Assembly (NCBI GenBank): GCA_025200525.1 | Contig: CM045762.1 | Coordinates: 102,326,682-102,390,681 of the forward strand | DNA from: Camellia lanceoleosa | Taxonomy: Eukaryota; Streptophyta; Magnoliopsida; Ericales; Theaceae | Direction of reading: 5' to 3' | Length of the DNA stretch: 64,000 nt | Part shown: one piece after another, positions 12,138 through 23,967 of the stretch | How positions within the stretch are numbered: the first letter of the stretch is position 1 | Layout: each line of letters opens with the position of its first letter | The notes under the pieces: model-generated | What the model saw: only the letters and a program-made list of their open reading frames with translations | Databases searched by the model: none | What the model was told of the DNA's origin: nothing | Program-made: the position numbers and the translations under genes

Positions 12138-12976
12138 TTAGTATTCCGATTGAGATTTCTGGATACCTTCTATACGGGCTAACAGATTGCGTTTACGCTT
12201 ATACACATTCCCAAATACATCTTTATTCCAAATTTTAACATCATGAGTGAAATCATTAATGGCCTCTATAAGATTGTACTCCATATTAGACCAAGATTTT
12301 TTAACAACATCTGAGAAAGAAGGATGACACAGCCAAACTGCTTCAAATCTGAAAGGTCTAGCAGTAGGATTATGAGGATGCATACCTTGTGCGAGAACAA
12401 TGAGTGGGGAGTGATCTGAATAAGTTCTGGGAAGTGTCCTCACTGTCCCCTTAGGGAAGAAAGCTCTCCACTTGTCGTTGCTCATAGCTCTGTCAAGACA
12501 CTCCATGGTATTGGCTAGTCCATGTCGGTTATTTGTCTAGGTGAATCTGGGACCAACACAACCAAGATCAATGAGGTTGCAGTTGTTGATTCGCTCAGCA
12601 AATTTCTGGGACCGGTTGTGGTTGTAGTGAGTAAAAAAGCTTCTTCTTTCAGTGTGGTTAATGTAGTCATTAAAATCTCCTCCTTATGGATAGTGGCCTG
12701 AATAACTTGGTTTGTAACAATTGAAGCTCTTATGCTAACATGGGCAGTGTCCCAAAGTAACCATATGCCACATGCTCTTCCTACTAGGTCGGCTATTGTT
12801 GCAGCAATAAACCCCATGGTGTTGAAGAAGTTCCCCATTGAGCTAAATGGGACCTTTGTTTCCATAAGGAGAAGTATCTCCGGTTTATGGTTGCTAATAA
12901 GTTCACGCATGTTACGTTTAAAGGCACTGTTACCTGCCCTATAGCAGTTCCAAACAAGAATGTTAAGAGAATTCAT
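12138..12976 (-). pseudogene. LINE endonuclease (exo_endo_phos type), broken
   Basis: From the conserved start MNSLNILVWNCYRAGN (12976) this is the target-nicking endonuclease. NILVWNC carries the first active-site asparagine and LLLMETKV the glutamate. GDFNDY-type residues follow in another frame, and SDHSPL (the catalytic SDH) is present near 12410. By comparison with the family, the stretch between IHKE and GDFND is missing (roughly 40 residues), and the frame shifts there. A TAG at 12537-12539 replaces a position that is normally tryptophan. The protein cannot be made intact. Confidence 0.8.
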
Positions 12977-12999
12977 GATCGGATATTTAGGGAGGGGGT

Positions 13000-14902
13000 C
13001 AGTGTCCAGTCCAAGAATAATGCACCTGATACATCTATGATCTTGATCCCTTGATCTCAAGGAGGCCATCTGCACAGAGTGGGTTGGAGACTCGGTTCTG
13101 TGGCTCCAGTTTGGTTCTATTCGCATCCGTATCTGCTCGATCCACCATACCATAGCGACGAGGTGAGTTGCTTCTATCCCTTGTTCTAATGATAGAGTCA
13201 ATGGATGATTCTCCATCCGGTGGGTAAACACTTCCAGACCTGTGCCTTCCTCCATCTCCATGTTGGATTCCCGGATCATAGATTTTCTGTGCTTTGTGGT
13301 TGTGGATCCATTACTCTGGAATGGTAAAGGTGCAGAAGTAGGTAGGTATGGTGTATGTATTAAAGGTGCTTCAGAGGGAGGATCAGCCATCGGGATTTCT
13401 GGGGATGTAGCATCGGTTCCCAACGTACTGGGTTTGTCAGATAAAGAAAGGCTAGACTAGTTCCTAGTGGGTGACTGAGCTGAAGGGACCATTTCTTCAG
13501 GTCGAGAGACAATGGAAGGGTTTTGGGTGGGTGGAGTGGTAGTACCTGATGGGCCGGTCTGAGAGACCTTGGACGGAGTCACAGTATGTGAGGTAGATGG
13601 GCCATGTTGAATTTTCGGATATGGGCTAGATGCCTTTTTTTCAAGGCCCAGTCTAGTGGTTTTCTTTCCCCTACCCATGTCCTCTTCCTAATGGGTCCCT
13701 TTGCTTAATTCTGAGAACTTATTATGGGTGGGGCTTGGTCCAATGGGCTGGGTTTTTCTATTGATCACAGGCTTACAGGTTCGCTTGGTGACCATCATCC
13801 AGGGCCCATATGTGTCTTCTCCTTCAACTTCTGATTGTTGCAGGTGACCGTTAGCATTGGGGCTAGCCGTTGACGTTTGAACATGGTTGCTCTCAACTGT
13901 GAGTTGTAGTCCTTCCAGCAGAGGATTATTCCGGTGGCCAATTTGGGGCTTGGGGTGTGCAGCCTGGTATTTACATAGCTCCTTACGGTGATCTACCCTT
14001 CCACAGTAAAAACAAAAAGAGTGTATGGACTCGTATTCAATGTTATAGCTTTTCTTCCCCAGGAGGAACCGAGGACATAGTGGCTTTCGGAGATCAACTT
14101 TAACGCACACCCTTGCAAACCGGCCTCTAGTAGCCATGGCTGTGGTGAGATCAATTTTCAGGGGCTTACCAATCGGCCTAGCAATTGTATATAAAACTTT
14201 CTCTTGAAAATACTAGATCGGAAGCTCCGAAAATCGCACCCATATTGCAGTGGTGGTTTCAAAGGCTTCTGATGCCTTAAAATCAGGCTCCTATTTCCTC
14301 ACAGTAAGATAATGGTCCATAATAACCCACGGTCCTCCAGAATAGACATGTGTACAATCCTCCAAAGAGGAGAATTTAAACAGGAAATAATTGCTACCCA
14401 GATCTATGACATTAAAGTCCTCCTGTAGGCCCCAGAGGTTCTTAACTCTTGTGCAGAGCATCTTATGCCCGATGTTCTTGCCCAATAATCGGACAATCAG
14501 GGTGTTGGCCCAAGGTTTACGAATCTGTTCCAGAAATTTCTTCAGTAGGTGTACTTGTGGAATGCCTTTCTGAGCCGGGTACAGGTTTTCTTCATGAGTG
14601 GGAGCATCCCCTTCCTCCTCTTCCTCGTCAGCAGAGAGAGAGTCCATGGAATCGTCAAAATAGAAATCTGCATTCCGTGGTGCAGCCAAAGCTTCCTTGA
14701 ATGATTTAACCTTCTGACCCTCAATCGAGACCTTATCAGGGCCGTGAACTAGTGCCGGCGGCGGGATACTTGAGCTCTCAGTTGTGTCCATGGTCTCCAG
14801 GTGATCTTTGCTCTTAATCTTCTTCGTGCTTCTGACCAGATGATCTTCCTCTTCCTGAGTTTTCATGGGTGAGGCAAAGTTCGAGGGTACTGGCCCGCTC
14901 AT
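13000..14902 (-). pseudogene. LINE ORF1: DUF4283-like and CCHC zinc-knuckle protein
   Basis: This is the nucleic-acid chaperone-like part of the LINE. ATG 14902 gives MSGPVPSNFASP, an acidic linker with EEEEEGD, then a DUF4283-type domain (IVRLLGKNIGHKML through GGPWVIMDHYL), and later a CCHC knuckle CFYCGRVDHRKELC near 14000. One frame can be followed from 14902 past the endonuclease start, interrupted by TAG at 14291-14293, by TAG near 14215, by TAG at 13688-13690 and by one near 13457. The first of these sits at an expected tryptophan. Because the frame runs into the endonuclease, the ancestor may have encoded a single fused polyprotein; this is inference. Confidence 0.8.
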
Positions 14903-14963
14903 TTCAATACTCTTGAATCCGTAAAGATTTAGACCATAGGATAGGAGTTGTTTTTTTGAGAGG

Positions 14964-14981
14964 TTTCTAATAATAGTTTTC
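14964..14981 (+). repeat. LINE target-site duplication, 5' copy
   Basis: Exact 18-bp match to 9054-9071. It is the second half of the duplication that brackets the LINE. Confidence 0.95.
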
Positions 14982-15007
14982 ACCACATACTAATTAATGC
15001 ATGCCAT

Positions 15008-15379
15008 ATAAAATTATGATATATTATGACATAAAATGCATGTTAAGTATAAATATTTCACAGCATATTTTTCCAAGCCATGAAAGTATATGTTTTTCAA
15101 GACATACGAATGCATGCAGTGTAAAGTTATGATATATTATGACGTAAAATGCATGTCATCTTAAGTATAAATATTTCACGGCATATTTTTGCAAGCCGTG
15201 AAGGTATATGTTTTTCACAACATATTTTTATATGTCATAAATATATGAATTAACGACATACATAGTATGTATGTCGTTTTTTAAAACACATTTAATGACT
15301 TGCCAAAAAAAAATATCGTAGAATGCATTTGATGCATGCTGTAAACGCAAAGCCATAAATAGTAACTTTTGTTATAGTG
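15008..15379 (-). mobile_element. Terminus of a CACTA (En/Spm-type) transposon
   Basis: The reverse complement of the right edge begins CACTATAACAAAAGTTACTA, matching CACTA-element termini; the end is at 15379. Inside lie subterminal repeats of about 113-118 bp: TTATGATATATTATGAC at 15014-15030 and 15127-15143, each followed by a small hairpin, the better one being TTCACGGC..GCCGTGAA (15175-15202). The other terminus is not found in the window. The LINE inserted at the inner edge of this sequence, so the element may be truncated or may extend left beyond the LINE. Confidence 0.65.
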
Positions 15380-15392
15380 TAATTAAGGTTAT

Positions 15393-15637
15393 CAACTAAA
15401 GTATTTAGTAAGGGTAATTATTAAGTTGAATCATTATAAAAAAATAATTACAAACAACAAACATTGAATACCCACAAAATTATTATTCTTGGTAATATTT
15501 TTATTTGTGATTTAAATTAGAATAGTTTTAACCTAATTTACACAATAATATATTTATTAAATAGTCTTTAGATAAAATCAATTTATTATTCACATCTTAT
15601 AATGCATTCTTAAGAATAATTAAATACAGGTTCTTAC
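15393..15637 (+). repeat. Dispersed A+T-rich repeat, copy 1
   Basis: This stretch, containing GTATTTAGTAAG, CCCACAAAATTATTATT and AAGAATAATTAAATRC, is repeated with small differences at 48943-49141, where it borders the gypsy integrase remnant. No protein is encoded. It is probably part of a non-coding mobile element. Confidence 0.6.
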
Positions 15638-16554
15638 TTATATTATATATATATATATATAATATTATGCAAATTAGTATTTTATATATTATTCAAATAC
15701 TTAAAAATTATTTAAGAATATTCTTCAATCAACTATCAAATTGAAACCATCCCAAACAACCCAAACCATGGTTTGGTTATTTGCCAATCAGCCATTCACG
15801 GTTTGATTTATTATTTTACTTTCAAACCGCCCTATCCATACCGCACACACCCCTAATTGCAATAAGTTCCTTAAACTCATTTCCACAAATTGTACCAAAC
15901 TTTAAATCCGACATCAAAAAGAGTCGTCACTTAATTGATCATGTATATGTAAATATATATGTGGCTAAACCAATAAAGTTTGGTTAATATAGTGTAATAA
16001 CCTCTTCACTCATAACTAATTAATTTTAAGTTGGATAATTTAACATTGTATTAAAATTAGATTTTAGTGGTTTCTCTCCTCTTATTGTACAATGGTCAAT
16101 CTTTCAATCGGACTTCTCAGTTATCTCCACCTACTATCAAATATCTCATTAAGTATAACTAAAGACTTTTTTTATCATAACCAAAATAAAAATAAATCAT
16201 AATCAATATCACAATAGATCATAACCACCCCAAAATGGAGTGTCAATATTATAGAATTTCCCATTACTTTTGTTAGTGCCTTTAGCAGAAATTGACGAGC
16301 TGGGATTAGGGTGCAGCTTGGGTAGCTCAACCCGAGTTAGTCCGTATTTGTTTTGAGTTTGGACAAAATATTTTTAAATTTAGTATGGATTTAGTCAAAA
16401 ATTTAGAAGTTTAAATTAAATTTAGACGAATTTAGACAAAGATATTAAACAACTCAAGCAAACTAAAACCCAAATTATATATATATATATATATATTATT
16501 AGCTATTGAATGATATTAAAATAATTTAAATTTTTAGACCATATTGAATGTATA
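15638..16554. other. A+T-rich DNA flanking the Copia insertion
   Basis: No gene is seen. There are (TA)n runs at about 15646-15662 and 16476-16495. This is pre-insertion sequence up to the Copia target site. Confidence 0.6.
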
Positions 16555-16559
16555 TTATA
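16555..16559 (+). repeat. Copia target-site duplication, left
   Basis: TTATA here matches TTATA at 37003-37007, directly outside the TG..CA ends of the element. Confidence 0.8.
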
Positions 16560-16913
16560 TGTTAGAAATCGGGTCGGGTTTTGGACCCGAATTTGGGTGC
16601 CCATGTAGCATGACCCATGGCCCATTCAAATTACCCATGTAATTTGAAATTTTCTATTTATCTTGTTAGGATAACCCACTATCTCCATCTAATCTATCCT
16701 ATCCTATTAGGAGATAGGGATGGAAGGTTACATATCTGATATATATAATATATTAGATACGTTATGTGAATTGGTGGTACCAATAACATTTTTCTTACTC
16801 TCTCTCAAATTCTCTCTCATAAAAGAATAATCAAGCTTTTGCACTGTGATTAGAGTGAGTGATACTCACACTATAGTATCACTCCATTACTAGGTGTTTT
16901 TGTTTGTAGTTGT

Positions 16914-19900
16914 TGTAGACACCCCATTTTTGACCGACCTTAAGACTTAGACGTCATCGATTGAGTGCTCGGTGATGGTGCATGTTGTGCTCGTTTTGAG
17001 GTTTCGGAGTTTTGGCTAAGAGCCTTACCTCCGGGCCTCGAAACTTTTTGTGCTTTGGCTCGATTTGCAGACCAAGTCTTGTTTTCCCTTCCCGGAGGAA
17101 GAGAGTGGCCTTGTAGACCATCTCTCTGTGGTCGTAGACTACTTTTCGTGGTCATAGGCCACTTTTCGCGTTTGGAGACTAGTTTCCGGTTTTTGGAGCC
17201 TTTGGCCGCGCGCCTTGTCTCGGGACTTCTTAACATTCTCCGTTTGGCGTGGTTTTTGAACCACACCTTGTTGCCTTTGCCTAGAGGAACACTGTGGTTC
17301 GGGAGACCACTTTTGTGGTCGCATACCACTTTTGATGCTCGTCAGTTAGTTTTTGGGGCTTTTGACCGCGTGTTTCGCCTCCCGATTTCTTATTTTGCAT
17401 CCGCTTTGGTTTGTTTTTGGTACAAACCTTGTTTTCCTTGTTTGGAAGGTGGTACAAGGGTGGGAGACCAGTATTTCTCCTTGGAGACCACTATTTCTCC
17501 TTGGAGACCGCTTTTCCTTTTTCCAGCTAGTTTTCTTGTCAGATAACTGGCTTTCTTGGTCTTTGGACCATCTTTTCTGGTCGGCCACCACACCACCACC
17601 TTGCATTTAGTGTGTTGACCTCTCCCACCTATGGCCGACAAGTTTTTGCTCTGGTTGACCACTTAAAGTGGTCGGTCGACCACTTAAACTAGCAGGCCGA
17701 CCACTTCAAGTGGTCAGCTGCTTTTTGACACCTTTTTGGAGATGTTTTGGGACAGCTGGCACAGCTGGAGAGCATTTGAGCCATCCTCCATACACGTATA
17801 TAGGAATGGCATCCAAGCTTAGCTTCTCCAAGAAGCTTTGGCTTTCCTCTTCTATAAGAGGGAGGCTCCTCCTCCCTCCTCCAGGGTCAGAAGATCCGAG
17901 GGAAGAGGATAGATATAGTGTTGTATCTATGTTGCCTTGTTTACTTCATTTTCATGCCTTAAAGTGTAGATTTGTCTTACTTTAACACACAAACACACAC
18001 TCAAACACCATCCTTTTGCTACTGAGGTGCTTAGGGGCTGATTTTGGTGTTCTTGGGTTGTCTTGAGCTTGAAAAACCTACTGGAGTTGCAGTTATAAAG
18101 AGGGTCTTCAAGGGTGAGCTTTTGGCCTTTAAATCCCCCTTTCTTGCTTAAGCTTTTAGCCTATCTTGCATGTTGTTTTAAGCTTGACTTATAACTGATA
18201 AAAGTTCTGTTTTTGCATGCTTTTGATCTTTGTTTGAGATCACTTTTGTGTTTGGGGTTGTTTACCCCCTCTTAGGCCTTGTTTGGCCTTGTTTTTAAGC
18301 CTTTTTTGTGAGCTTCGGGACCACCTTGTTTTGGCCTTCTCATGGTGTTTTAAGGTCCTAAGAAGGGGAGGGCCATCCCCTCTCCTTGCATCTTCAATAC
18401 ATGCCTTAATATGCCTCATGTTTGAGCATCTTTACTAAGTGTATGTTGACCATATCTTAGCTTGTATTTATGGTTATTTTGCTGTGGCATACCACTGTTT
18501 TTTCTTGCTTTGGTCACTCCATGCATGGTTAATACACTTGTAGTGTAAATCACACAATCTAGTCTTGTATGCCTCATGTTTGAGCATGTCTTTCTAGCTT
18601 GTTTTGGAGCCATCTCCGTGGGTTTTTAGTGTTGTTTTAACATGCCTTAGATCTGTTTTGGGTTGGTTTGGTTTGGTTGGCTCTTGCATGCCTAATACAC
18701 TTGTAGTGTAAATCCCTTAAACTAGCTTTGTATGCTTCATGAAGTAGCATGTCATTCTAGCTTGTTTTCTTTCCATTTCAGCATGTTTTTGGTGATGTTT
18801 TTCCATGTCATACCTTTTTTAGGGTTTGTTTTGGTTAGCCTTTGCATGCTCCATGCACTTGTAGTGCAATCCCTTGAAATAGCCTAACATGCATCATATT
18901 GTAACATGTCATTTTAGCATGCTTTTGGCTTAGCTTAAAGAATACTTTGTTCATGTTTTAGCATGTTTAAGGTCTGATTTGTGTTGTATTGGTCATGCAT
19001 GACTTGCTTTGTATAGCCTTGGTTCAATCTAGCTTGTTAGCTTTGTGTATTGAATCCTCTAGCATGCATTACTTGGCTTATTTCAATGATTTTGCATCAC
19101 TTTTTATGTGATTTCAGTCCATGTTTCATGCCCATGCATTCACATTTGTTACTCATTCAATGCGTTGGAGGGTTTCCCCCTTTATGCCTTAACATGAACC
19201 GTTGCGTATGCCTTCATGCCATAGCTTGCGAGCCACCATTTCAATGTGTTTTTGGGGTTATTATGTCATGATATAACTCTGATTTTTATCGCTTAAGTCA
19301 TCCCATGCTTGGTCCTAATAGGTGTAGTGTAATCCACATTATTTGCCTTGCATTCATCATGTCTTATGCCCCTCATGCTAGCATGTTTTGGCCTCCTTCC
19401 ATGCATGTGTTAGACTCATTTTGACATGTTCTAGGACTATTTTGGGTTGCCTTAACCTCATGCTTCATGTTTTGTATACTTGTAGTACAAATGCTCTTGC
19501 TTGCTTCAAGCTTTGAGCACCATTGCATGCTTCATTTGTGTTGTGTACATGATTTGGCATCATCTAACATGAAATTTCAGAGCTTATAGCATGCTTTTGT
19601 TCCTACTTCATTCATGTTTTGAATGCCTCTAAGTATTGTCCATGTTTGCCTAGCTTAGGGCTTAGCTCGTATGCTTGCATGCCTAGGCCTTTGGTCCCTT
19701 ATCTCAGCATGTTTTGGTCATTGTTTTGACCTACTGGAGCTCTGTCCATGCTTAGTTCATGCATTTGTGCCATGTATTGCCTGCCTCATTTGTGTTGCTC
19801 TTTGCTAGCTTTCATGCCTTAGGACCCTAGCATGCTTTACTTATGTTGTTCGAATGATTTGGCATCATTTCTTGCTTCATTTCAATGCACTTAGTGTTGT

Positions 19901-22259
19901 TACACTTCCTCTCTTGTCACTCATTGAGCACTCTTGAGAGTTGTGCTCTTTGGCCTCTTTGATGGCCAATGCATTGTGCATGCATGCCTTGCTTTATGTG
20001 CCTTCACTCCATCACCAATGGCCACTGATTTGGGCATGATTGAGGTCTACCCTTTTGGTTTAAGTCCATTGAGTATACCATGTATATTACATTGTGCATG
20101 CCATGCTTGGTATATTACATAAGTTGCCCTTGTGGCATTGCATTGTGCATGTATGCATTACATTATGCTTAGAACCTTATGAATGCCTTGCATTGAGTAT
20201 GCCATCTAGTTTTTAGCATTTAGCATTGTGTATGCTAGTTGTTACATGCTTTAGCATTGTGCATGCCATTAGCCTTGTGCATGCCATTTGTTAGGTTATT
20301 CATATTGCATTGCATGTTTGCATGCTTAAGTCATATTGCATACTTGCATGATCGAGTCGCATTGTGTATGCCATGCTTGTTTGCATTGTGTTTGGAATAG
20401 GAGTTAGTCCAAACACAGGAAACGAGGGACGTTTCATACTTAAAGTGATGAGACATGCCTTAATTCCCGGTTGCCGACAATCTTGATCATACATGATAGA
20501 GTTTTAGGCTTTATGTGTTTACTTGTGCATTCATTTTCATATCGAATTGTGCAACTTTGCCTTTCGGCCATCATGCATGGAAATGTGCGATTGGTGGCCC
20601 GAGGGTCGAGAACCTACACTCCCTTGAGTTCATGGCATGATAGGGAGGGTGGTTGTGCACACATATCTTGCAAATACATTGCTATGCCCTTTCTTGCTCT
20701 CTGTTGTAGAAAACTGGGATTCAGCAGCAACAACTGGCCGGCCAGCCACAAAAAGTAGCTAGCCGAACACTTTTCTGGTTTTTCAACAACCAAAAGTGGT
20801 CGGCCACCCTCCCACAAGATTCCCAAGGTGGAGTTTCAGCTTTCTGGAGCTTGGTGCAAGTTTCTGAGAACAAATGAAAACAGAGGCAAATCGGGGCATC
20901 GCATTAAATTTCCGAACAAGGCGACCGAGCATGTATCCAATCTTCTTCCTCCGAGAACCTCCTGTTTTACTGCTTTCCCTAGCTGCCATGCTTAGATAGC
21001 TTGCTTTTGCTTTGGTTTGTATCTTTAATAGTTAATGCATTTAGCTATTTCAATTCGATTTGTAATAATTAGTTAACTTGGATTAGTTAATTAATGGTGT
21101 TGTAATAATTAGTTTAATTAGCTTAGATTAGCTAGTTAGCTCTTTATTCGGTCCCTCCCTCAAGAGGGCACATTATTGTAATAAGCGTGCGTGTGTGTGA
21201 TGCATGTCTTCTAACCTCCATTTCTTTCTCCCTTTTACTTAACCGCTTACGATGATTAGTTTTAGGACATGTTTAATTTAGCATACCTTATGCTCGCATG
21301 CGTGCATCCATTTGTCTATATTGCATGCACCGGGCTCAGTGCATCATACTAACTGCATTGTATTTGCAATACATTACTTGAATACGTGTTTAATAGCATG
21401 TTACCAAGTTGCATTTCACATGACATTCTAGAATAGCTGAGCCTATTTTAGTTGCATTTTCGCATGTGTTGCATTAGCCATCTTAACATGAACTAGGATC
21501 ATGCATTGATTTCTAACTAGTTCTTTGTTTTGGCTTGGAGTACACTGTGAGTGTTTACGCTTTAGCGTACTGCACGTGTGTGGATGTTGCCATGAAAGCA
21601 TGCTTGCCATAAGGCTAATTGCTTACGTGATTAACTGCCTGAATGCATGTGGGTGAAGGTTGGATTACTTGAACTGGAACAATTCATTGAAATCCGCATT
21701 TTAGCCTACTTGCGAGTAGCAAACTTCAAACCATTTTCCAAACAAACGGATATGCGATGCTTGGTTCCAAATTAGGCGATCTAGTCTATACTTATGTGTT
21801 GTGCGCATCACATAGTAATTCTAGCTAATTAATCGGAATAAGAACACATGTGTTTTCAAAAACAAGATATCATGCTTAGTACAGGCCGATCTTTGATCGG
21901 GCGAGCAGGGGTGCTCATAGATGACCTTCCCCTCTCGTACCCAAGTTCCCGAGCCGAGACAACTTTGGTGATGACGGACACGTGGCATTAGGCAACGAGT
22001 CAGGGTTTCCTAAATTCCCCCAAAATAAAATATTTAGGTGGCGACTTTGTATCTGGCAAAGCAGTCCATGTTTGGTACTTCTTTATAAAAATCAGTTTTC
22101 CAAAACGATTTGCCGGATTTGGACTCTTTGGTGATTTATCGGTCTCACATCGCACATTGTGAGATTAGATTCAGAACCGTGACATTTGAGTCCGAACTAC
22201 AGTAGCTCAGAGAACAAAACGAGGTTTCCTCAGGAGTTCTCTTCGGGAGCGCTTCTACA
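16914..22259 (+). mobile_element. Giant solo LTR, copy A (5.3 kb)
   Basis: The sequence begins TGTAGACACCCC and ends GCTTCTACA, with TGTAGA/TCTACA as terminal inverted repeats. It is flanked by exact GTTGT duplications (16909-16913 and 22260-22264). At 5346 bp it has no gag or pol motif, no primer-binding site and no second copy of its ends, so it is a solo LTR and not a whole element. Length and ends resemble LTRs of the Tat/Ogre-type gypsy lineage (inference). The 5' part has a palindrome and TATA box near 17782-17858. The middle is full of degenerate GCATTGTGYATGCC units (about 19970-20400). The last 400 bp are the most conserved part of the family. Confidence 0.9.
17782..17861 (+). promoter_or_regulatory. 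LTR A core promoter: imperfect palindrome plus TATA box
   Basis: CCATCCTCCATACACGTATA at 17782 opens an imperfect palindrome that ends GGAATGG (17810). About 43 bp on is TCTATAAGAGG (17851), a good TATA box. The same layout occurs in copy B. Transcription would start about 30 bp further on, near 17885. Confidence 0.6.
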
Positions 22260-22361
22260 GTTGTGAAGCACGTGATTTACCTACAAGGTTCTTTGTTTCG
22301 GATTCTAACACATAAGGTATGCCCGAATCAATTTATCCGCTGTGTTTTAAATTTTCTACAT

Positions 22362-22374
22362 TGGTATCAAAGCC
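22362..22374 (+). other. Copia primer-binding site
   Basis: TGGTATCAAAGCC lies one base after the 5' LTR. It matches the usual complement of initiator tRNA-Met (TGGTATCAGAGC) with one difference, fixing the LTR edge and the plus orientation. Confidence 0.9.
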
Positions 22375-23967
22375 ATATGGGGTATTTTTGTGCTCATTTT
22401 TGTGCATTAAAATATGTATATAGTTATATGTATATGTATGTATATATGATATATGCATGAAAATTAATGTTGTTTTCGAACTTTTTCCGATCAACCTGAA
22501 ATTCACATATGTTATAGTATATTTCATGTGGAACATATTTGCAAAGTTTCATGACAATCAAACGATTAGATTTCAAGAAAGATGGAGACCCATTTTATAT
22601 TTCCAAAACTTTACTTGCATGATTGTTTTACATGCTTTAATTTTAATCTACAAATCTTACATATTTAGAATTCTTGTTTCGAGACCTTCGAAATCATATA
22701 TTATTTGTTAGATTTGGACTTACAGTTGATGAGAAAATTAAAACCCTAAATTGGGTTCTTTGTGAGTTCTTGGTGGTTTGAGGAAGAAGATGAGGTGCAG
22801 AATCTCTGCACTTCCACTCTTACTAGAGAGAGAGTGTAATACACCCTATCATTTGTGTTTATTAAATGCCAATTTTGAGACCACCATTGTTTTTATTTTG
22901 GAAAATCGAGTCTGGCAGTACCACAATTGGACCAGAAATAACCCCAGAAGGTAGCTCGTGCACTTCACGCGCAGAATGACGCCGCCAACGCTTGCCACGC
23001 GCTTACCATGTGTCCCATCCACTCGCACGCGCCAAGAGCGCTGCCCATGCCCGCGTCATCTGCGCTGTCCACGCACGCGCCATGCGCTACGCTGAGCCAA
23101 GCCGCACCGTTTTCCGTGCCGACTTGGCTGGCTTGGCTGTTGGATGGTAAGGCTCTGTTTTTATTTTATTTTATTTTATTTTATTTTATTCTGAATTGCT
23201 TTAAATGGTCATAAGTAATTCATTATAGCCTTGTTTTGAGCATAGTTAGTACTGTTGGACTTAGAATCAAATTTTTTATCTATTGTAAAATTTTGAAAAT
23301 TTTATGATAATAAAAAATATTTTTTCTGAGATAATAATTCATTATTTCTGCTTTAAAATGCTTCTGGTGTTACATGACTAAGTTTCTAAAGCTGAAATTT
23401 TTTCTGTAGACTACTGTAATGGTTTACTATTTACTGGTATGATTCTTGTACTTTCACATATTCTAGAATATTTATTTCTGATTTTATATGTGTTTATTAA
23501 TTATTTAAAAGTCATGAAAATTCTAGAAGTTATGTACTTTTTGTTATGGCATAATCTGAATATTAAACATAGCATATTGTTATTTTTTGCCTAGAGTTTC
23601 TAATATGTTGTGATTAGAATAACGTGTTTTTTTAAAAAAAAAAAAATTAAATTCCATTATTAAATGAAACATAGTATGAGTTGATTGTAAATTTACATTA
23701 AGATGCTATTATATGGAATTAGACTAATTATCATGCTTTATACATGCCACAAGTAGTGGGAGGTTGTTTTTTACGCATGGAATTAAATTAAGTTTTGATA
23801 ATTGTCACTAAAGGCGCAAAAGATGATTACGAGCATAGCTAATTTTCGATCTTGAGACGTGTGTAATATTATCATTATTTAATTTAGATTCTTTTGCTAC
23901 AAAATAATTGGGTTGCTAACATTAATATCCCCTGCGCATTTGTTCTTCTTTTACTTTGTATGTAAAA
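22375..23967 (+). other. Copia untranslated leader
   Basis: About 1.6 kb between the primer-binding site and gag, with no supported gene. A GC-rich patch at 22960-23120 is full of CGCGC and GCCACGC words, unlike its A+T-rich surroundings, and is followed by a (TTTTA)n run at about 23161-23190. Confidence 0.7.

Larger units (their letters stand above)
9072..14963 (-). mobile_element. L1-type LINE retrotransposon, minus strand, 5.9 kb
   Basis: A non-LTR retrotransposon bounded by an exact 18-bp duplication, with a short A-tail at its 3' end (9072-9080 as T on the plus strand). On the minus strand the order is DUF4283-like domain, CCHC knuckle, apurinic-type endonuclease, reverse transcriptase, zf-RVT region and RNase H. 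This is the usual plant L1 architecture. The 5' leader before the first ATG is only about 61 nt, so the copy is full-length or nearly so. Stops and frameshifts break every domain. The exact duplication shows that the locus has not been rearranged since insertion. Confidence 0.95.
16560..22360 (+). repeat. Copia 5' LTR, split by a giant solo LTR
   Basis: The LTR starts TGTTAGAAATCGGGTCGGG at 16560, is interrupted at 16913 and resumes at 22265 to end ATTTTCTACA at 22360. The two pieces total about 450 bp and align along their whole length with the 3' LTR at 36555-37002. Confidence 0.95.

Noticed and set aside
16940..17662. Several overlapping open frames on both strands at the start of giant LTR A
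   Set aside because: They are mutual shadows in GC-richer LTR DNA, are not conserved in frame in copy B (28025-28594) and show no domain.
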